NCBI GenBank assembly: GCA_022826245.1
Contig: JAJDVG010000040.1
Span: forward strand, 62,001-126,000
DNA: 64,000 bases
Reading direction: 5' to 3'
From: Gammaproteobacteria bacterium
GTDB taxonomy: Bacteria > Pseudomonadota > Gammaproteobacteria > Steroidobacterales > Rariloculaceae
Shown: positions 1 to 9,995 of the stretch, in pieces
Layout of the letters: each line of letters begins with the position of its first letter
Numbering within the stretch: position 1 is the first letter of the stretch
The notes under the pieces: generated by a model
Databases searched by the model: none
The model's input: the letters and a program-made list of their open reading frames with translations, nothing else
Told to the model about the DNA's origin: nothing
Position numbers and translations under genes: made by a program

Positions 1-2
1 TC

Positions 3-1814
3 GACAGCGAGATCGAAATGCTGGGCATCGAGAAGCGAATTCGCGGCCGCGTCAAGCAGCAGATGGAGAAGAGCCAGCGCGAGTACTACCTGAACGAGCA
101 GATGAAGGCCATTCAGAAGGAACTCGGCGACATGGACGAGGCGCCGAACGAACTCGCCGAACTCGAGCAGAAGATCAAGACATCGGGCATGTCAAAGGAA
201 GCCAGGGAGAAGTCCACCTCCGAACTCAACAAGCTCAAGCTCATGTCGCCGATGTCGGCCGAAGCGACCGTCGTCAGGAACTACGTCGATTGGCTCGTGA
301 AGGTGCCGTGGAAGAAGCGCACGAAGGTGCACGAGGATCTCGAGGCGGCCGAACAGGTGCTCGAGGAGGATCACTACGGTCTCGAGAAGGTCAAGGAGCG
401 GATCCTCGAGTTCCTGGCGGTGCAGCAACGCGTCAGGGAGCTCAAGGGCCCGATCCTGTGTCTGGTCGGTCCCCCGGGCGTCGGCAAGACATCGCTCGGG
501 CAGAGCATCGCGCGCGCCACGAACCGCAAGTTCGTGCGCATGTCGCTCGGCGGCGTCCGCGACGAAGCGGAGATCCGCGGTCACCGCAGGACCTACATCG
601 GCTCGATGCCCGGCAAGATCATCCAGAACCTCGGCAAGGCCAAGGTGCGCAATCCCCTGTTCCTGCTCGATGAAGTCGACAAGATGTCGATGGACTTCCG
701 CGGCGACCCGTCCTCGGCGCTGCTCGAAGTGCTCGATCCCGAGCAGAACTCGACATTCAACGACCACTACCTCGAGGTCGACTTCGATCTGTCCGAAGTG
801 ATGTTCGTCTGCACGGCCAACAGCCTGAACATTCCCCCGCCGCTGCTCGATCGCATGGAAGTCATCCGCCTGCCCGGCTACACGGAGGATGAGAAGCTCA
901 ATATCGCCAAGCGCTACCTGAACCCGAAGCAGATGCGCCAGAACGGCCTCGAGAAGGAAGAGGTCGCGATCTCCGACACGGCGATCATCGACATCATCCG
1001 CTATTACACGCGCGAGGCCGGCGTCCGAAACCTCGAGCGCGAGATCGCGAAGATCTGCCGCAAGGTCGTCAAGCAACTGCTGCTCAGGCCGCGCAAGAAG
1101 GCCCTGCGCGTCAACCATCGCAACGTCGGCAAGTATCTGGGCGTGCGCCGTTTCCGTTACGGGCGTGCCGAGGAGAACGATCAGATCGGTCAGGTGACTG
1201 GCCTGGCCTGGACCGAAGTCGGCGGAGAATTGCTCACGATCGAGGCGGCCACCGTTGCGGGCAAGGGCAAGCTCATCCAGACCGGGCAACTCGGCAACGT
1301 GATGCAGGAATCCGTCCAGGCGGCGATGACCGTCGTTCGCAGCCGGGCAGGCGTGCTCGGCATCGACGAGGAGTTTCCGCAGAATCTCGATGTCCACATC
1401 CACGTTCCGGAGGGCTCCACGCCCAAGGACGGCCCGTCGGCGGGCATCGGGATGTGCGCAGCGCTCGTGTCGTCGCTCACGAAGATTCCCGCGCGCTCGA
1501 ACTACGCGATGACGGGGGAAATCACGCTGCGCGGCGAAGTGCTGCCGATCGGCGGCCTGAAGGAGAAGTTGCTGGCGGCCCACCGGGGCGGCATCGATAC
1601 GGTGCTGATTCCGTCGGAAAACGAGAAGGATTTGGTTGAAATTCCAAAGAATATCAAGGACAAATTGGAGATCGTTCCGGTCAAGTGGATCGACGAGGTT
1701 TTCGACCTGGCTCTGCAGCATCGGCCCCATCCGAAAGCGGCCGAACCGGCGGCTGCCGAACGCGATCCCGCGCCTCAGGAAGGCGACCCGAACGAGGCTC
1801 ATTTGCCGCATTAG
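3..1814 (+). CDS. lon: Lon ATP-dependent protease (5' end outside window)
   Basis: This is the C-terminal 600 or so residues of Lon, the ATP-dependent serine protease that degrades misfolded and regulatory proteins in the cytoplasm. The reading frame is open to the left edge, so the N-terminal substrate-binding domain is missing only because the window starts here. In order there are the coiled-coil end of the N-domain, an AAA+ module with Walker A GPPGVGKT (about 469-492), and the protease domain. The catalytic Ser lies in DGPSAG (codon 1437) and the catalytic Lys is the second Lys of GGLKEK (codon 1566). After the protease domain there is a short Ala/Pro/Glu-rich tail. hupB follows downstream, as in many gammaproteobacteria. 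Confidence 0.98.
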   Translation, partial: DSEIEMLGIEKRIRGRVKQQMEKSQREYYLNEQMKAIQKELGDMDEAPNELAELEQKIKTSGMSKEAREKSTSELNKLKLMSPMSAEATVVRNYVDWLVKVPWKKRTKVHEDLEAAEQVLEEDHYGLEKVKERILEFLAVQQRVRELKGPILCLVGPPGVGKTSLGQSIARATNRKFVRMSLGGVRDEAEIRGHRRTYIGSMPGKIIQNLGKAKVRNPLFLLDEVDKMSMDFRGDPSSALLEVLDPEQNSTFNDHYLEVDFDLSEVMFVCTANSLNIPPPLLDRMEVIRLPGYTEDEKLNIAKRYLNPKQMRQNGLEKEEVAISDTAIIDIIRYYTREAGVRNLEREIAKICRKVVKQLLLRPRKKALRVNHRNVGKYLGVRRFRYGRAEENDQIGQVTGLAWTEVGGELLTIEAATVAGKGKLIQTGQLGNVMQESVQAAMTVVRSRAGVLGIDEEFPQNLDVHIHVPEGSTPKDGPSAGIGMCAALVSSLTKIPARSNYAMTGEITLRGEVLPIGGLKEKLLAAHRGGIDTVLIPSENEKDLVEIPKNIKDKLEIVPVKWIDEVFDLALQHRPHPKAAEPAAAERDPAPQEGDPNEAHLPH

Positions 1815-1833
1815 CACTGCAAACGCGCGTTGG

Positions 1834-1863
1834 TTGACACGTCAAAAACCGCCTTGGTATAAC
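1834..1863 (+). promoter_or_regulatory. sigma70-type promoter of hupB
   Basis: TTGACA (1834-1839) and TATAAC (1858-1863) are separated by 18 bases in the lon-hupB gap. Transcription from here would give a leader of about 135 bases that contains a GGCGGA/TCCGCC hairpin near 1901-1919. Assigned by consensus match only. Confidence 0.7.
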
Positions 1864-2004
1864 GCCATTTTCTTGCAGTCCCCGCGCGCGCGACCGGCCA
1901 GGCGGAGACGGTGTCCGCCTCCGGAGGACGAAGAAAAATTCTTTGGGAGACGCCATGAGCGTTTGGGGTAAATGAGAAGCCGCGAAAGCGCGTAAGGGAT
2001 TGGA

Positions 2005-2277
2005 ATGAACAAAGCCAAATTGATCGATTCGGTAGCAAGTGCTGCAAACCTCTCCAAGGCCGATGCCGGCCGTGCGGTCGATGCCGTGGTGGGAGCCATC
2101 ACCTCGGCATTGAGTGACGGGGAACAGGTGTCTGTGGTGGGGTTCGGCACGTTCAGTGTCAAGCACCGGGCGGCCCGAAGCGGGCGTAACCCGAGAACCG
2201 GAGAGACGATTCAGATCGCGGCTAGCAACGTACCGGGGTTCAAGGCTGGCAAGGCGTTGAGGGATGCCGTAAATTAG
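2005..2277 (+). CDS. hupB: DNA-binding protein HU-beta
   Basis: A 90-residue nucleoid protein of the HU/IHF family, the usual length. It binds and bends DNA without strong sequence preference. The N-terminal helical part ([11 protein letters not shown]) is followed by the signature arm region [22 protein letters not shown], shown here only as a landmark, and ends with the typical [12 protein letters not shown] purine-rich AAGGGA lies just upstream of the ATG. Its place directly after lon and before ppiD is the conserved arrangement, and it points to HupB rather than IHF or HupA. It has its own strong promoter in the lon-hupB gap. Confidence 0.97.
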   Translation: MNKAKLIDSVASAANLSKADAGRAVDAVVGAITSALSDGEQVSVVGFGTFSVKHRAARSGRNPRTGETIQIAASNVPGFKAGKALRDAVN

Positions 2278-2292
2278 CCTTCTTGAGTCCCG

Positions 2293-2368
2293 GGGTGCTT
2301 AGCTCAGCTGGGAGAGCGTCGCCCTTACAAGGCGAAGGTCGGGGGTTCGATCCCCTCAGCACCCACCA
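2293..2368 (+). tRNA. tRNA-Val (anticodon UAC)
   Basis: A 76-base cloverleaf. The acceptor stem GGGTGCT pairs with AGCACCC, the anticodon loop CTTACAA carries TAC at 2326-2328, the T arm contains GGTTCGATCC, and CCA is encoded at 2366-2368. It lies 15 bases after hupB and is probably cotranscribed with tRNA-Asp. Confidence 0.97.
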
Positions 2369-2379
2369 GAGCAATTGCC

Positions 2380-2456
2380 GGAGTGGTAGTTCAGCTGGTT
2401 AGAATACCGGCCTGTCACGCCGGGGGTCGCGGGTTCGAGTCCCGTCCACTCCGCCA
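2380..2456 (+). tRNA. tRNA-Asp (anticodon GUC)
   Basis: A 77-base cloverleaf. The acceptor stem GGAGTGG pairs with CCACTCC, the anticodon stem CCGGC pairs with GCCGG around loop CTGTCAC with GTC at 2414-2416, and CCA is encoded. It sits 11 bases after tRNA-Val and just before a terminator-like hairpin. Confidence 0.97.
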
Positions 2457-2468
2457 GATAGACTGATC

Positions 2469-2521
2469 GGGACAGGCTTGCCGCTCCGGCGATCCGGGCG
2501 CGGGCCTGTCCCTTCAGTTTT
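2469..2521 (+). terminator. terminator-like hairpin after the tRNA pair
   Basis: GGGACAGGC (2469-2477) pairs perfectly with GCCTGTCCC (2504-2512), and TTCAGTTTT follows. The loop is long (26 bases, with some internal pairing), so efficiency is uncertain. It would end the hupB-tRNA transcript before ppiD. Confidence 0.55.
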
Positions 2522-2533
2522 GGCGAGCGAACC

Positions 2534-4438
2534 ATGTTGCAGAACTTTCGGGAATCGATCGGCCGCTGGGTGGCTATCGCGATTCTTGCGCTGATCGCGG
2601 TCACCTTCGTTTTCTTCGGCATCGACTTCTCCCTGACCGGCGCCACGTTCGCGGCACGGGTCAACGGCGCCGACATCCCGCTCTTCGAGTTCGAGCAGGA
2701 GCTGCAGCGCCAGCAGAGCGAATACCAGCAGTTGTACAGGATCGAGCTGACGGACGACCTGAGGCTCGAATTCCGGCGCAACGTGCTCGATCAGCTCGTG
2801 CGCACCGAGGCGCTGACCCAGCGCGCGACGGAGTCGGGCTACAGGGTTTCCGATCAACGGGTCGGCGACAGCATCCGCGCCCTGACTGCCTTCCAGGTCG
2901 GCGGCGTATTCTCGATCGAGGTGTACCGGGCGGTACTGAGCAGCCAGGGCCTGACTCCGACCGGGTTCGAAACGCTGCAGCGACGACAGCTCGGCCTGCA
3001 GGAGCTGCAGGACGGCATCATCGACACGACCTTCCTCACGCCGGCGGAGTTTCGCCGTTACATCGGTCTCGTCAACGAACGCCGCGAACTCGCCTATGCG
3101 CTCTTCGCCGTCGAGGATTTTCTCGATCAGGTGGAAGTCACCGACGAAGAGGTCGCCGCGCACCATGAAGCCAACGGCGCCTTGTACATGAGCGAGGAAA
3201 CGGTCGACCTCGAATACATCGAACTCAGCCGCGCGATGCTCGCTGCGGAGATCGACACCAGCGAGGAGGCGCTCAGGCGCTACTACGAGGAGCAGCAGGA
3301 ACGCTTCGCCACGAGCGAGGAACGGCGCGTAAGGCACATCCTCATGACAGTCGGCGAAGGCGGCGCAGAAGACGCCCGGGCGCGAGCCGGCGCGGCACTC
3401 GAACGGGCGCGAAACGGCGAGGATTTCGCCGCACTCGCCGCTGAGCTCTCCGACGACGCCGGAACGAGCGGGCAGGGCGGCGACCTTGGCTGGATCGCAC
3501 TCGGGACGCTTGCGGGGCCGTTCGAGGATACGCTGTTTGCGATGCAGGTCGGTGATATTTCCGATGTCGTTGAAACGGACTTCGGTTACCACGTGTTGCG
3601 TCTGGACGAGGTCCGCGCCGGTGACCTGCAGTCGTTCGAGGACGTCCAGGACGAGTTGCGTGCCGAGTTGCAGAACGAAGGCGCCGAAGCGCTTTTCTTC
3701 GACCGGGCCAATCAGCTCGCGGACCTCGCGTTCGATGCCTTCGACGAGCTTGCGACGGTCGCCGCGGAAACGGAGCTGCCGCTGCGCACGGCCGCTGGCT
3801 TCCCGCGCAATGGAGACCCATCTCTGTTTACGAACAGCGCGCCAGTCGTGCAGGCGGCGTTCGGGCCGGACACGCTGTCGAGCGGCACGAACAGCGAACT
3901 GATCGAACTCGCCGACGACCATGTCGTCGTGCTGCGCGTGACGGCCCACGAGCTTCCCGCACCGCAAGCCCTCGAGGCCGTGGCCGAGGAGATTCGCACG
4001 GAGCTCGCGCGCCGGGCCGCCGAGGGCCTGGCAGCGGAAGCGGCGGACGCGTTCACGGCGGCAGTGACGCTGGGCGCCGAAGACCAGGCTGCCGCGGAAG
4101 AGCACGGCGGCCGCTGGAACGCACCGGCCTGGACCGAACGCGCAAGCCCCGAGGTGCCAACGGAGGTTCTCGCCGTTGCGTTCGGGCTCGGCAGGCCGGA
4201 GGCGGGAAACCCGATCCGGGAACCCGTACCCCTGACAAACGGCGGTCGCGCCGTACTGTTGTTATCGGGCGTCGAAGCGGGAGAGCCTGACGAGATCCCC
4301 CGCGAAGCGCGCGACGAGCGGCAACGCGAACTCGCGGAGCTCGCCGGGATGATTGAGCTTTCGAGCTACGTCGAGGGCGTGGTCGACAGCGCTACCGTCC
4401 GCATTCCGGACGAAATCCTGAATCCCCAGTTCTTCTGA
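2534..4438 (+). CDS. ppiD: periplasmic folding chaperone / peptidyl-prolyl isomerase PpiD
   Basis: A 634-residue inner-membrane-anchored periplasmic chaperone of the SurA/PpiD family; E. coli PpiD is of similar length. Residues 1-10 are cytoplasmic, one membrane helix spans about 12-32 (WVAIAILALIAVTFVFFGI), and a SurA_N-like helical region follows. A parvulin domain starts near residue 265 (RRVRHILM) and includes the GDLGW and GYHVLRLDEV elements. A second, degenerate parvulin-like region makes up the C-terminus. It is thought to help newly exported proteins leave the Sec translocon. The position after hupB is conserved. fabI lies convergently only 4 bases past the stop. Confidence 0.95.
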   Translation: MLQNFRESIGRWVAIAILALIAVTFVFFGIDFSLTGATFAARVNGADIPLFEFEQELQRQQSEYQQLYRIELTDDLRLEFRRNVLDQLVRTEALTQRATESGYRVSDQRVGDSIRALTAFQVGGVFSIEVYRAVLSSQGLTPTGFETLQRRQLGLQELQDGIIDTTFLTPAEFRRYIGLVNERRELAYALFAVEDFLDQVEVTDEEVAAHHEANGALYMSEETVDLEYIELSRAMLAAEIDTSEEALRRYYEEQQERFATSEERRVRHILMTVGEGGAEDARARAGAALERARNGEDFAALAAELSDDAGTSGQGGDLGWIALGTLAGPFEDTLFAMQVGDISDVVETDFGYHVLRLDEVRAGDLQSFEDVQDELRAELQNEGAEALFFDRANQLADLAFDAFDELATVAAETELPLRTAAGFPRNGDPSLFTNSAPVVQAAFGPDTLSSGTNSELIELADDHVVVLRVTAHELPAPQALEAVAEEIRTELARRAAEGLAAEAADAFTAAVTLGAEDQAAAEEHGGRWNAPAWTERASPEVPTEVLAVAFGLGRPEAGNPIREPVPLTNGGRAVLLLSGVEAGEPDEIPREARDERQRELAELAGMIELSSYVEGVVDSATVRIPDEILNPQFF

Positions 4439-4442
4439 GCCC

Positions 4443-5237
4443 TTACGGCCCGTCGCCCGCGACGCTCAGGCCGACGATGCTGTAGCCGGCATCGACATAG
4501 ACGACCTGCCCGGTGATTCCCGCGGCGAGATCCGAACACAGGAATGCGGCGGCGTTGCCGACATCGTCGATGCCGACGTTGCGCCTGAGCGGCGCTTCGG
4601 CGCCGACGCGCGCGAGCATGCTTCTGAAACCCTTTATGCCGGATGCCGCGAGCGTGCGAATCGGCCCCGCGGAAACGGCGTTCACGCGAATGTTCTTCGG
4701 GCCCAGATCGAGCGCGAGAAACCGGACGTTCGCTTCGAGGCTGGCCTTGGCGAGGCCCATGACGTTGTAATTCGGCAGCGCGCGCACGGCGCCGAGATAG
4801 CTCAGCGTCAGCAGCGCGCCGCCACGTCCCTCCATCATCGGTTCCGCTCGCCTGGCGAGCGCCGCGAAGCTGTAGCTTGAGACGTCGTGAGCGATGCGAA
4901 AGCCCTCGCGGTCGACCGAATCGATGTAGCGGCCGTCGAGTTGGTCGGCGGGTGCGTAAGCGACCGAATGCACGAGGATGTCGAAGCCGTCCCAGTGCGC
5001 GGCAAGCTTCTCGAAGAACCCGTCGATCTGCCGGTCGTCGCTCACGTCGAGCGGCAGTGCGATGTCGCTGCCGAGTTCCGCGGCGAACCTGTTCACGCGC
5101 CCGGCGAGCTTGTCCGTCTGGTAGTTGAAAGCGAGCTCGGCGCCTTCGCGGCGCATCGCTTTCGCGATGCCCCAGGCGATCGAGCGGTTGCTTGCGAGCC
5201 CGATCACGAGGGCCCGCTTGCCGGCGAGAAAAGTCAT
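4443..5237 (-). CDS. fabI: enoyl-[acyl-carrier-protein] reductase (NADH) FabI
   Basis: A 264-residue short-chain dehydrogenase that performs the last step of each fatty-acid elongation cycle, reducing trans-2-enoyl-ACP. The dinucleotide site is the FabI-type [11 protein letters not shown] near the N-terminus. Catalytic residues follow the FabI pattern Tyr147, Tyr157 and Lys164 (Y-x6-K), and the motif SYLGA is intact. GGAG lies 8 bases before the ATG. Length and motifs match FabI rather than FabG. The upstream region has a direct repeat that may be an operator. Confidence 0.97.
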   Translation of the reverse strand: MTFLAGKRALVIGLASNRSIAWGIAKAMRREGAELAFNYQTDKLAGRVNRFAAELGSDIALPLDVSDDRQIDGFFEKLAAHWDGFDILVHSVAYAPADQLDGRYIDSVDREGFRIAHDVSSYSFAALARRAEPMMEGRGGALLTLSYLGAVRALPNYNVMGLAKASLEANVRFLALDLGPKNIRVNAVSAGPIRTLAASGIKGFRSMLARVGAEAPLRRNVGIDDVGNAAAFLCSDLAAGITGQVVYVDAGYSIVGLSVAGDGP

Positions 5238-5264
5238 GCATTTGCTCCCTGAGGGGTCAATTTT

Positions 5265-5282
5265 AACCGTTAATGAACCGTT
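5265..5282. promoter_or_regulatory. AACCGTT direct repeat upstream of fabI
   Basis: AACCGTT occurs at 5265-5271 and 5276-5282, an exact direct repeat with an 11-bp period (about one helical turn), in an AT-rich stretch 28-45 bases before the fabI start. The spacing resembles an operator. The cognate regulator is unknown. Confidence 0.35.
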
Positions 5283-5314
5283 TTTAACTCATTGTTTTCG
5301 ATGGGAATCCCTAA

Positions 5315-5368
5315 GATGCGCAGACCGCCGGCGATTGGCGGACCGCCACGCGGGCGATTTTGCGCATC
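5315..5368. repeat. inverted repeat in the TonB-receptor leader
   Basis: GATGCGCA (5315-5322) and TGCGCATC (5361-5368) are perfect inverted repeats enclosing a smaller CCGCC/GGCGG hairpin. The structure lies between divergent fabI and the receptor gene, about 100 bases before the receptor start. It could be a structured leader or a protein site. I could not match it to a known riboswitch. Confidence 0.4.
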
Positions 5369-5469
5369 GTTTCTTCCTCGGCACTTTCGCGTGCGATCGA
5401 GTGAGCGGGATGTAGTTCATCCGGGTCGTGTCCGCGTACCGGCGAGACATCGGCCGAAGAGGTTAAGTC

Positions 5470-7461
5470 ATGACAGGCCATCGATCCACCGACATCGCTT
5501 CGGTACTTGCGCTTTCGGGTCTCGCGATCGCGGCGCCCGCGCTCGGTCAGGACGCCGCAAACGAGCCCCAGGAGGAGGTCATCGTGGTGGGCGCCCGCCT
5601 CGAGGAGACGATCCCGCTGGACCTGCAGCAGTTCGGCAACCGCGTCGAAATCATCACCGCGGCCGAACTCGAGCTCGGCGGTTTCAACGACCTGGCGCAG
5701 AGTCTGCAGATGAAGGTTCCCGGGCTCTACCTGGCGCCCAAGAACGGCGCTTTCGACTACGTGGGCTGCTCGCTGCAGGGCTCGCGCTGCCAGGACATCC
5801 TCTGGCTCATCGACGGCGTCAGGATCAACAACCGGCTCTACAACTCCACGAGCCCTCTCGATACGGTTCCCGCCCACATGGTGGAACGCATCGAAGTGCT
5901 CTACGGCGGCCAGGGAATCTTCTACGGCACGCAGTCCGTCGCCGGCGTGGTCAACGTGGTGACCAGGTCCTTCTCGGACAGCCCGCAGGGACGGGTCGGA
6001 CTCGCCGTGGACGGCAATGACGGGGTTCACGCGAACGTCGATTATCGGGCGTCATCGGGTGGACACCAGTTCGTGCTCTATGCGTCAAGCGACGAGGCCG
6101 ACGGAATCCAGCCGTATGGGGACGAGGACATTCAACCCAGTGCGACCGACCGCGACCGCGGCTACGACGTCGCCATGCTCGGCTTCAAGTACGCCTACGA
6201 CTTCGGCGCAAGCTCGCGTTTGACCCTGCATTACCAGCTCACCGACGCCGAGCTCGATTTCGCGCGCGCCAATCTCAACCACGAGACGTACAACGCACGC
6301 GACGAGGACATCGTGACCCTCAAGTACGACTTGCAGGCGACCGACAATATCGGCCTCTTCATCAAGGCCTACTCGCATACCTGGGATACCGATTACACGC
6401 GTATCTACAATGTCCTGGATGACAACGGCGCCATAACGGGCGATCTGCGCACCGTCAACGATGGCTCGTACTGGGGCTACGACGACTACGGGCTGACGGC
6501 GATGACGCGGATCGAGACCGGGGGCGGGTTCGATTTCGCGGCCGGATACGAACATCAGCGATTTTCGGGCAGCGACGAGGTCCTGCTGATCGCGGACAAG
6601 ACCGAATCTGTGGACGCGCTCTTCGGGCAGATCAGGACCAACGAGAACCTGCTCGCCAACACCCGAATCGCGCTCGGGTTCCGGCACAACAGCCCGAGCG
6701 GTGAAGGCGAGGTCACCGTCGGCAACCTGAGCCTGCATCACGACTTCAGCGAGTCGCTTTATCTGCGTGGCAGCGCGGGTACTTCGTTCCGCCTGCCGGA
6801 CGCCTGGCAGCTCTACGGCAACGATCCCTGTTGCACGCTCGGGAACCCGGATCTCGAAGGCGAAAAGAGCCGCAACGTCAATATCGGCATCGGCGGGCGC
6901 GGCGGTTCGAACGTGAACTGGGAGATCGTCGCATTCCAGCGCGCCGTGGACGACCTGATCGGCGTCGTCGACGGGATGCGCGTCAATACCGACCGAACCG
7001 TCGACTTTGACGGCTGGGAAGTCAACCTGGCCTTCGAACTCGGTCCGGACTGGAGCGCAAGCGTCAACTATGTCGATACGACGGCCGAGGCGGGCGGTTC
7101 CAGCGAACAGATCACCGACATACCCGAGAGCACCTTCAAGGCCAACCTGACATACCAGTCGCCCGACTCACCCTTCGAGTTTGTCGTGTCAGTGGTTAAC
7201 GTGGGCAACCTCTACGACTCGGTGTCCGGGGGCATCGGCCGCGTGGAGCACGGCGGCTACTCGGTCGTCGACTTCGGCGGAGCCTACCGCTTCGGCAACG
7301 GCAGCCGCCAACGCATCGGCATCCGGCTCGAGAACGCGCTGGACGAGGACTACGCCTCCTCGCTCGGACGCTCCTTCCTGGACGCCGACGGCAGTTCGTA
7401 CGCGTACCGGAACCTGGGCACGCCGCGGACCTTCCACGTTTCCTACGGGTACGAGTTCTGA
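5470..7461 (+). CDS. TonB-dependent outer-membrane receptor
   Basis: A 663-residue TonB-dependent transporter, which imports scarce ligands such as ferric siderophores or cobalamin across the outer membrane using energy from TonB. A signal peptide ends near residue 26 (PALGQ) and a TonB-box-like EEVIVVGA lies at about 35-42. A plug domain follows (RVEIITAAELE ... VERIEVLYGG), then a 22-strand-type barrel ending in the terminal Phe expected of outer-membrane proteins. Cys pairs in the plug (VGCSLQGSRCQD) and the barrel (DPCCTLG) are notable. The PepSY membrane protein downstream favours an iron-chelate substrate, but this is inference. Confidence 0.93.
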   Translation: MTGHRSTDIASVLALSGLAIAAPALGQDAANEPQEEVIVVGARLEETIPLDLQQFGNRVEIITAAELELGGFNDLAQSLQMKVPGLYLAPKNGAFDYVGCSLQGSRCQDILWLIDGVRINNRLYNSTSPLDTVPAHMVERIEVLYGGQGIFYGTQSVAGVVNVVTRSFSDSPQGRVGLAVDGNDGVHANVDYRASSGGHQFVLYASSDEADGIQPYGDEDIQPSATDRDRGYDVAMLGFKYAYDFGASSRLTLHYQLTDAELDFARANLNHETYNARDEDIVTLKYDLQATDNIGLFIKAYSHTWDTDYTRIYNVLDDNGAITGDLRTVNDGSYWGYDDYGLTAMTRIETGGGFDFAAGYEHQRFSGSDEVLLIADKTESVDALFGQIRTNENLLANTRIALGFRHNSPSGEGEVTVGNLSLHHDFSESLYLRGSAGTSFRLPDAWQLYGNDPCCTLGNPDLEGEKSRNVNIGIGGRGGSNVNWEIVAFQRAVDDLIGVVDGMRVNTDRTVDFDGWEVNLAFELGPDWSASVNYVDTTAEAGGSSEQITDIPESTFKANLTYQSPDSPFEFVVSVVNVGNLYDSVSGGIGRVEHGGYSVVDFGGAYRFGNGSRQRIGIRLENALDEDYASSLGRSFLDADGSSYAYRNLGTPRTFHVSYGYEF

Positions 7462-7538
7462 CCCGGCCGCGGTTAGCCATGCGTTCGAGCGGCAGCGTTC
7501 ACAGAGCCTGCGGATATCGGGGCCGGCATGGGTAAGCC

Positions 7539-9035
7539 ATGATCAGATCGCTGTTCCTTATTCACCGCTACCTGGGAATAGCCCTCGGGGTCGTGATCTC
7601 GCTGTGGTGCCTGTCGGGATTCGTGATGATGTACGAACAGTATCCGGAGCTCGACGACAGCGAACGCCTCGCCGGCCTCGCGCCTCTGGATCTCTCCGCG
7701 TGCTGCCGGTTGCCTGACGACTTCAGCAACATCGGGATCGATCGTTTCCGACTCGAAATGATGGCCGGCAGTCCCGTGCTTCGCCTCATCGACGGCCGCG
7801 ATCAACACGTCATCGATCTGCGGACCGGCGAGTACCTTCCCGAGTTCTTCGCAGCCGATGCTCACTCCATCGCCGCGGCCTCGGCTGCCGAGTACGGTCT
7901 GCAGGGCAGCCCGAGACTGCTTGACCTGATCGAACGCGACCAGTGGACCGTGTATGCGAGCTATCACCCCCACCGCCCACTTTTCCACTTCGCGATGGAC
8001 GACCCCCCGGGCACCGAACTCTACGTTTCGAGCACGACCGGAGAAGTCGTCCAGATGACGACCCTCCGGCAGCGTTTTTTGAACTGGATGGGCGCCGTCA
8101 TTCACTGGCTCTACCCCACGGCGTTGCGGCAGCACGCCGGCGTGTGGCTGCAGGTGGTGGTTTGGCTCACGATCGTCAGCCTGTTCCTGACCGTCGTCGG
8201 CATCTATATCGGGCTCAGGCAATACAAGACGCGGCGCAACGGCCGCAGGTCGCCCTACCGTGGATGGGCGCTTTGGCACCACTACGCCGGTCTGGTCTTC
8301 GGTCTTTTCACGCTGACCTGGCTGATCAGCGGGCTGTTTTCGGTCAACGCGTTCGGAGCGCTCGAAGGCCGCGGCTTTGGTCTCGAGTACGAACGCCTCA
8401 GGGACGGCGCGGTCGACTTCGAGAACGCCAGCGCGTTTGTCAGTGCGCTGCCGGCTCAGAACATCCCTGCCGCCGCCGTACGCCTCGACGTCGCGATGGT
8501 CGGCGGACAGCTCCAGGCGATCGCTGCGGACAAGGAAACGCAACGGATACGTCTCAATGCCGGGACGCTGCAACCCGAGAAGCTCCCGGGCGACTTCTAC
8601 GCGCAGGCGGCAGGCGTCATGCGGCCCGATGTCCCCGTCATGCAAGCAGGCTGGCTGACCGAAGACGATGCCTACTACTTCAGCCATCACGAAGAGCGGC
8701 GTTTCCCGGTGTTTCGGATTCAGTACGAAGACGGCGAACGGTTCTATCTGGACGCCGTGACGGGCGAGCTTGCGTACGCCGTCGACCGTGAGCGACAGTG
8801 GTTGCGCTGGGTCTTTCATGCGCTGCACAGAGGCGATTTCTCGGCGCTGGTGCGAAGTCGGCCGATCTGGGACCTGATGATGTGGCCCCTGATGCTCGGT
8901 GTAACCGTTGGCGCCGTCGCCGGTACATGGATCGGGTTCCAACGTGTGCTGCGCGCGCTGCGCAGATCCCTCCGGCGCGCCCGGGATCGAAAATCGGCGC
9001 CGCAGCCCGCGGTCCGGGCGCACCAGTCGGGATAG
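7539..9035 (+). CDS. PepSY-associated transmembrane protein
   Basis: A 498-residue inner-membrane protein of the PepSY_TM family, whose members are often linked to iron-siderophore uptake and proposed to reduce the imported chelate. Membrane helices are visible at about 8-30, 205-228, 248-272 and 450-475, with large periplasmic PepSY-type segments between them. Conserved histidines appear in LIHRYLG, MGAVIHWLYP, WHHYAGL and VFHALHRGDF, consistent with heme binding. It follows the TonB receptor by 78 bases on the same strand, so the two are probably an operon. Confidence 0.85.
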   Translation: MIRSLFLIHRYLGIALGVVISLWCLSGFVMMYEQYPELDDSERLAGLAPLDLSACCRLPDDFSNIGIDRFRLEMMAGSPVLRLIDGRDQHVIDLRTGEYLPEFFAADAHSIAAASAAEYGLQGSPRLLDLIERDQWTVYASYHPHRPLFHFAMDDPPGTELYVSSTTGEVVQMTTLRQRFLNWMGAVIHWLYPTALRQHAGVWLQVVVWLTIVSLFLTVVGIYIGLRQYKTRRNGRRSPYRGWALWHHYAGLVFGLFTLTWLISGLFSVNAFGALEGRGFGLEYERLRDGAVDFENASAFVSALPAQNIPAAAVRLDVAMVGGQLQAIAADKETQRIRLNAGTLQPEKLPGDFYAQAAGVMRPDVPVMQAGWLTEDDAYYFSHHEERRFPVFRIQYEDGERFYLDAVTGELAYAVDRERQWLRWVFHALHRGDFSALVRSRPIWDLMMWPLMLGVTVGAVAGTWIGFQRVLRALRRSLRRARDRKSAPQPAVRAHQSG

Positions 9036-9229
9036 CGAGCGTCCACGCTATGCGGGACGCTGCAAACGTGCGTTGACCGCCAGGAAAGTCGTTACCGCAC
9101 CCCGTCACATCGTTGCGCTCGCACCGGTTTTGGCCGATATTTGCCTGATGGCATCCCGTGGACAAAAACGTTCGGCGAGCCTCGACCGGACCACGCGAGT
9201 GCTTGACGATTCCCGGAACGGGACTACAG

Positions 9230-9982
9230 ATGCCGTCGCCTGAAGCACACCCAGCCTGGCTCGAGACGGCGCTCGGGCGGCGCTGCCTGGCGAACGAGCA
9301 GCACGTCGTGCGCCAGGCGCTCGATCGCGTGTTCGGCGAGCAGTTGCTGCAGATCGGCGCCTGGGGCGGCCGCAAGGACTTTCTGCGTCATGCCCGGACC
9401 CAACACGCGGCGTTTTTGGGCTTGCACGCGGAGGATCGCGACGCGGACGTCGCCGGCTCTGCGGAGCAACTCCCGGTCGCGACAGATTCGATCGATGCGG
9501 TGCTGCTGCCCCATACGCTCGAACTCACCGAATACCCGCATGCCTTGCTGCGCGAAACCGACCGCGTGCTGCGCGCCGACGGCCATTTGATCGTGCTCGG
9601 TTTCGTTCCGGGCGGCCCCTGGGGGCTGCGTCATCTGCTGTCGCGCGACGGCTATCCGCACGGCCATCGCCGCATGATCCGCGAGGGCCGCCTGCGCGAC
9701 TGGCTCACGCTGCTGAGCTTCGAAATCGAATCGGTCACGCCCTGTTGCCATACGCTGCCGTTCGAGCGGATCAGGCGCTTCGGGAGGTTGCCGCGCGAAC
9801 GATGGGCGCGACGCTGGCTCCCGTTCCTGGCCGGCAGCTACATGCTGTGCGCCGAGAAACGGGTCCACCGGATCACGCCGATCCGTCCGGCCTGGAAGCG
9901 GCCGCGGCTCCGGGCCGTCGGCGGTCTGGTCGAGCCGACGACACGCGCCTCGCGGACACCAGGCGTCGCCTCCGGCGAATAG
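9230..9982 (+). CDS. class I SAM-dependent methyltransferase, YafS-like
   Basis: About 250 residues. A glycine-rich SAM site (LLQIGAWGG) is followed by an acidic strand end and the methyltransferase_11-type segments [22 protein letters not shown] and [13 protein letters not shown], named here as landmarks. I chose the ATG at 9230 because the homology begins there; the frame is open to an earlier ATG at 9158. Its place directly before rnhA and dnaQ matches E. coli yafS. The substrate of this family is not established. Confidence 0.85.
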   Translation: MPSPEAHPAWLETALGRRCLANEQHVVRQALDRVFGEQLLQIGAWGGRKDFLRHARTQHAAFLGLHAEDRDADVAGSAEQLPVATDSIDAVLLPHTLELTEYPHALLRETDRVLRADGHLIVLGFVPGGPWGLRHLLSRDGYPHGHRRMIREGRLRDWLTLLSFEIESVTPCCHTLPFERIRRFGRLPRERWARRWLPFLAGSYMLCAEKRVHRITPIRPAWKRPRLRAVGGLVEPTTRASRTPGVASGE

Positions 9983-9995
9983 CATCGCACTCAGG

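Noticed and set aside
5301-5469. Cobalamin or other riboswitch before the TonB receptor
   Set aside because: No B12-box-like sequence or other known riboswitch core could be found by eye; only the inverted repeats are reported.
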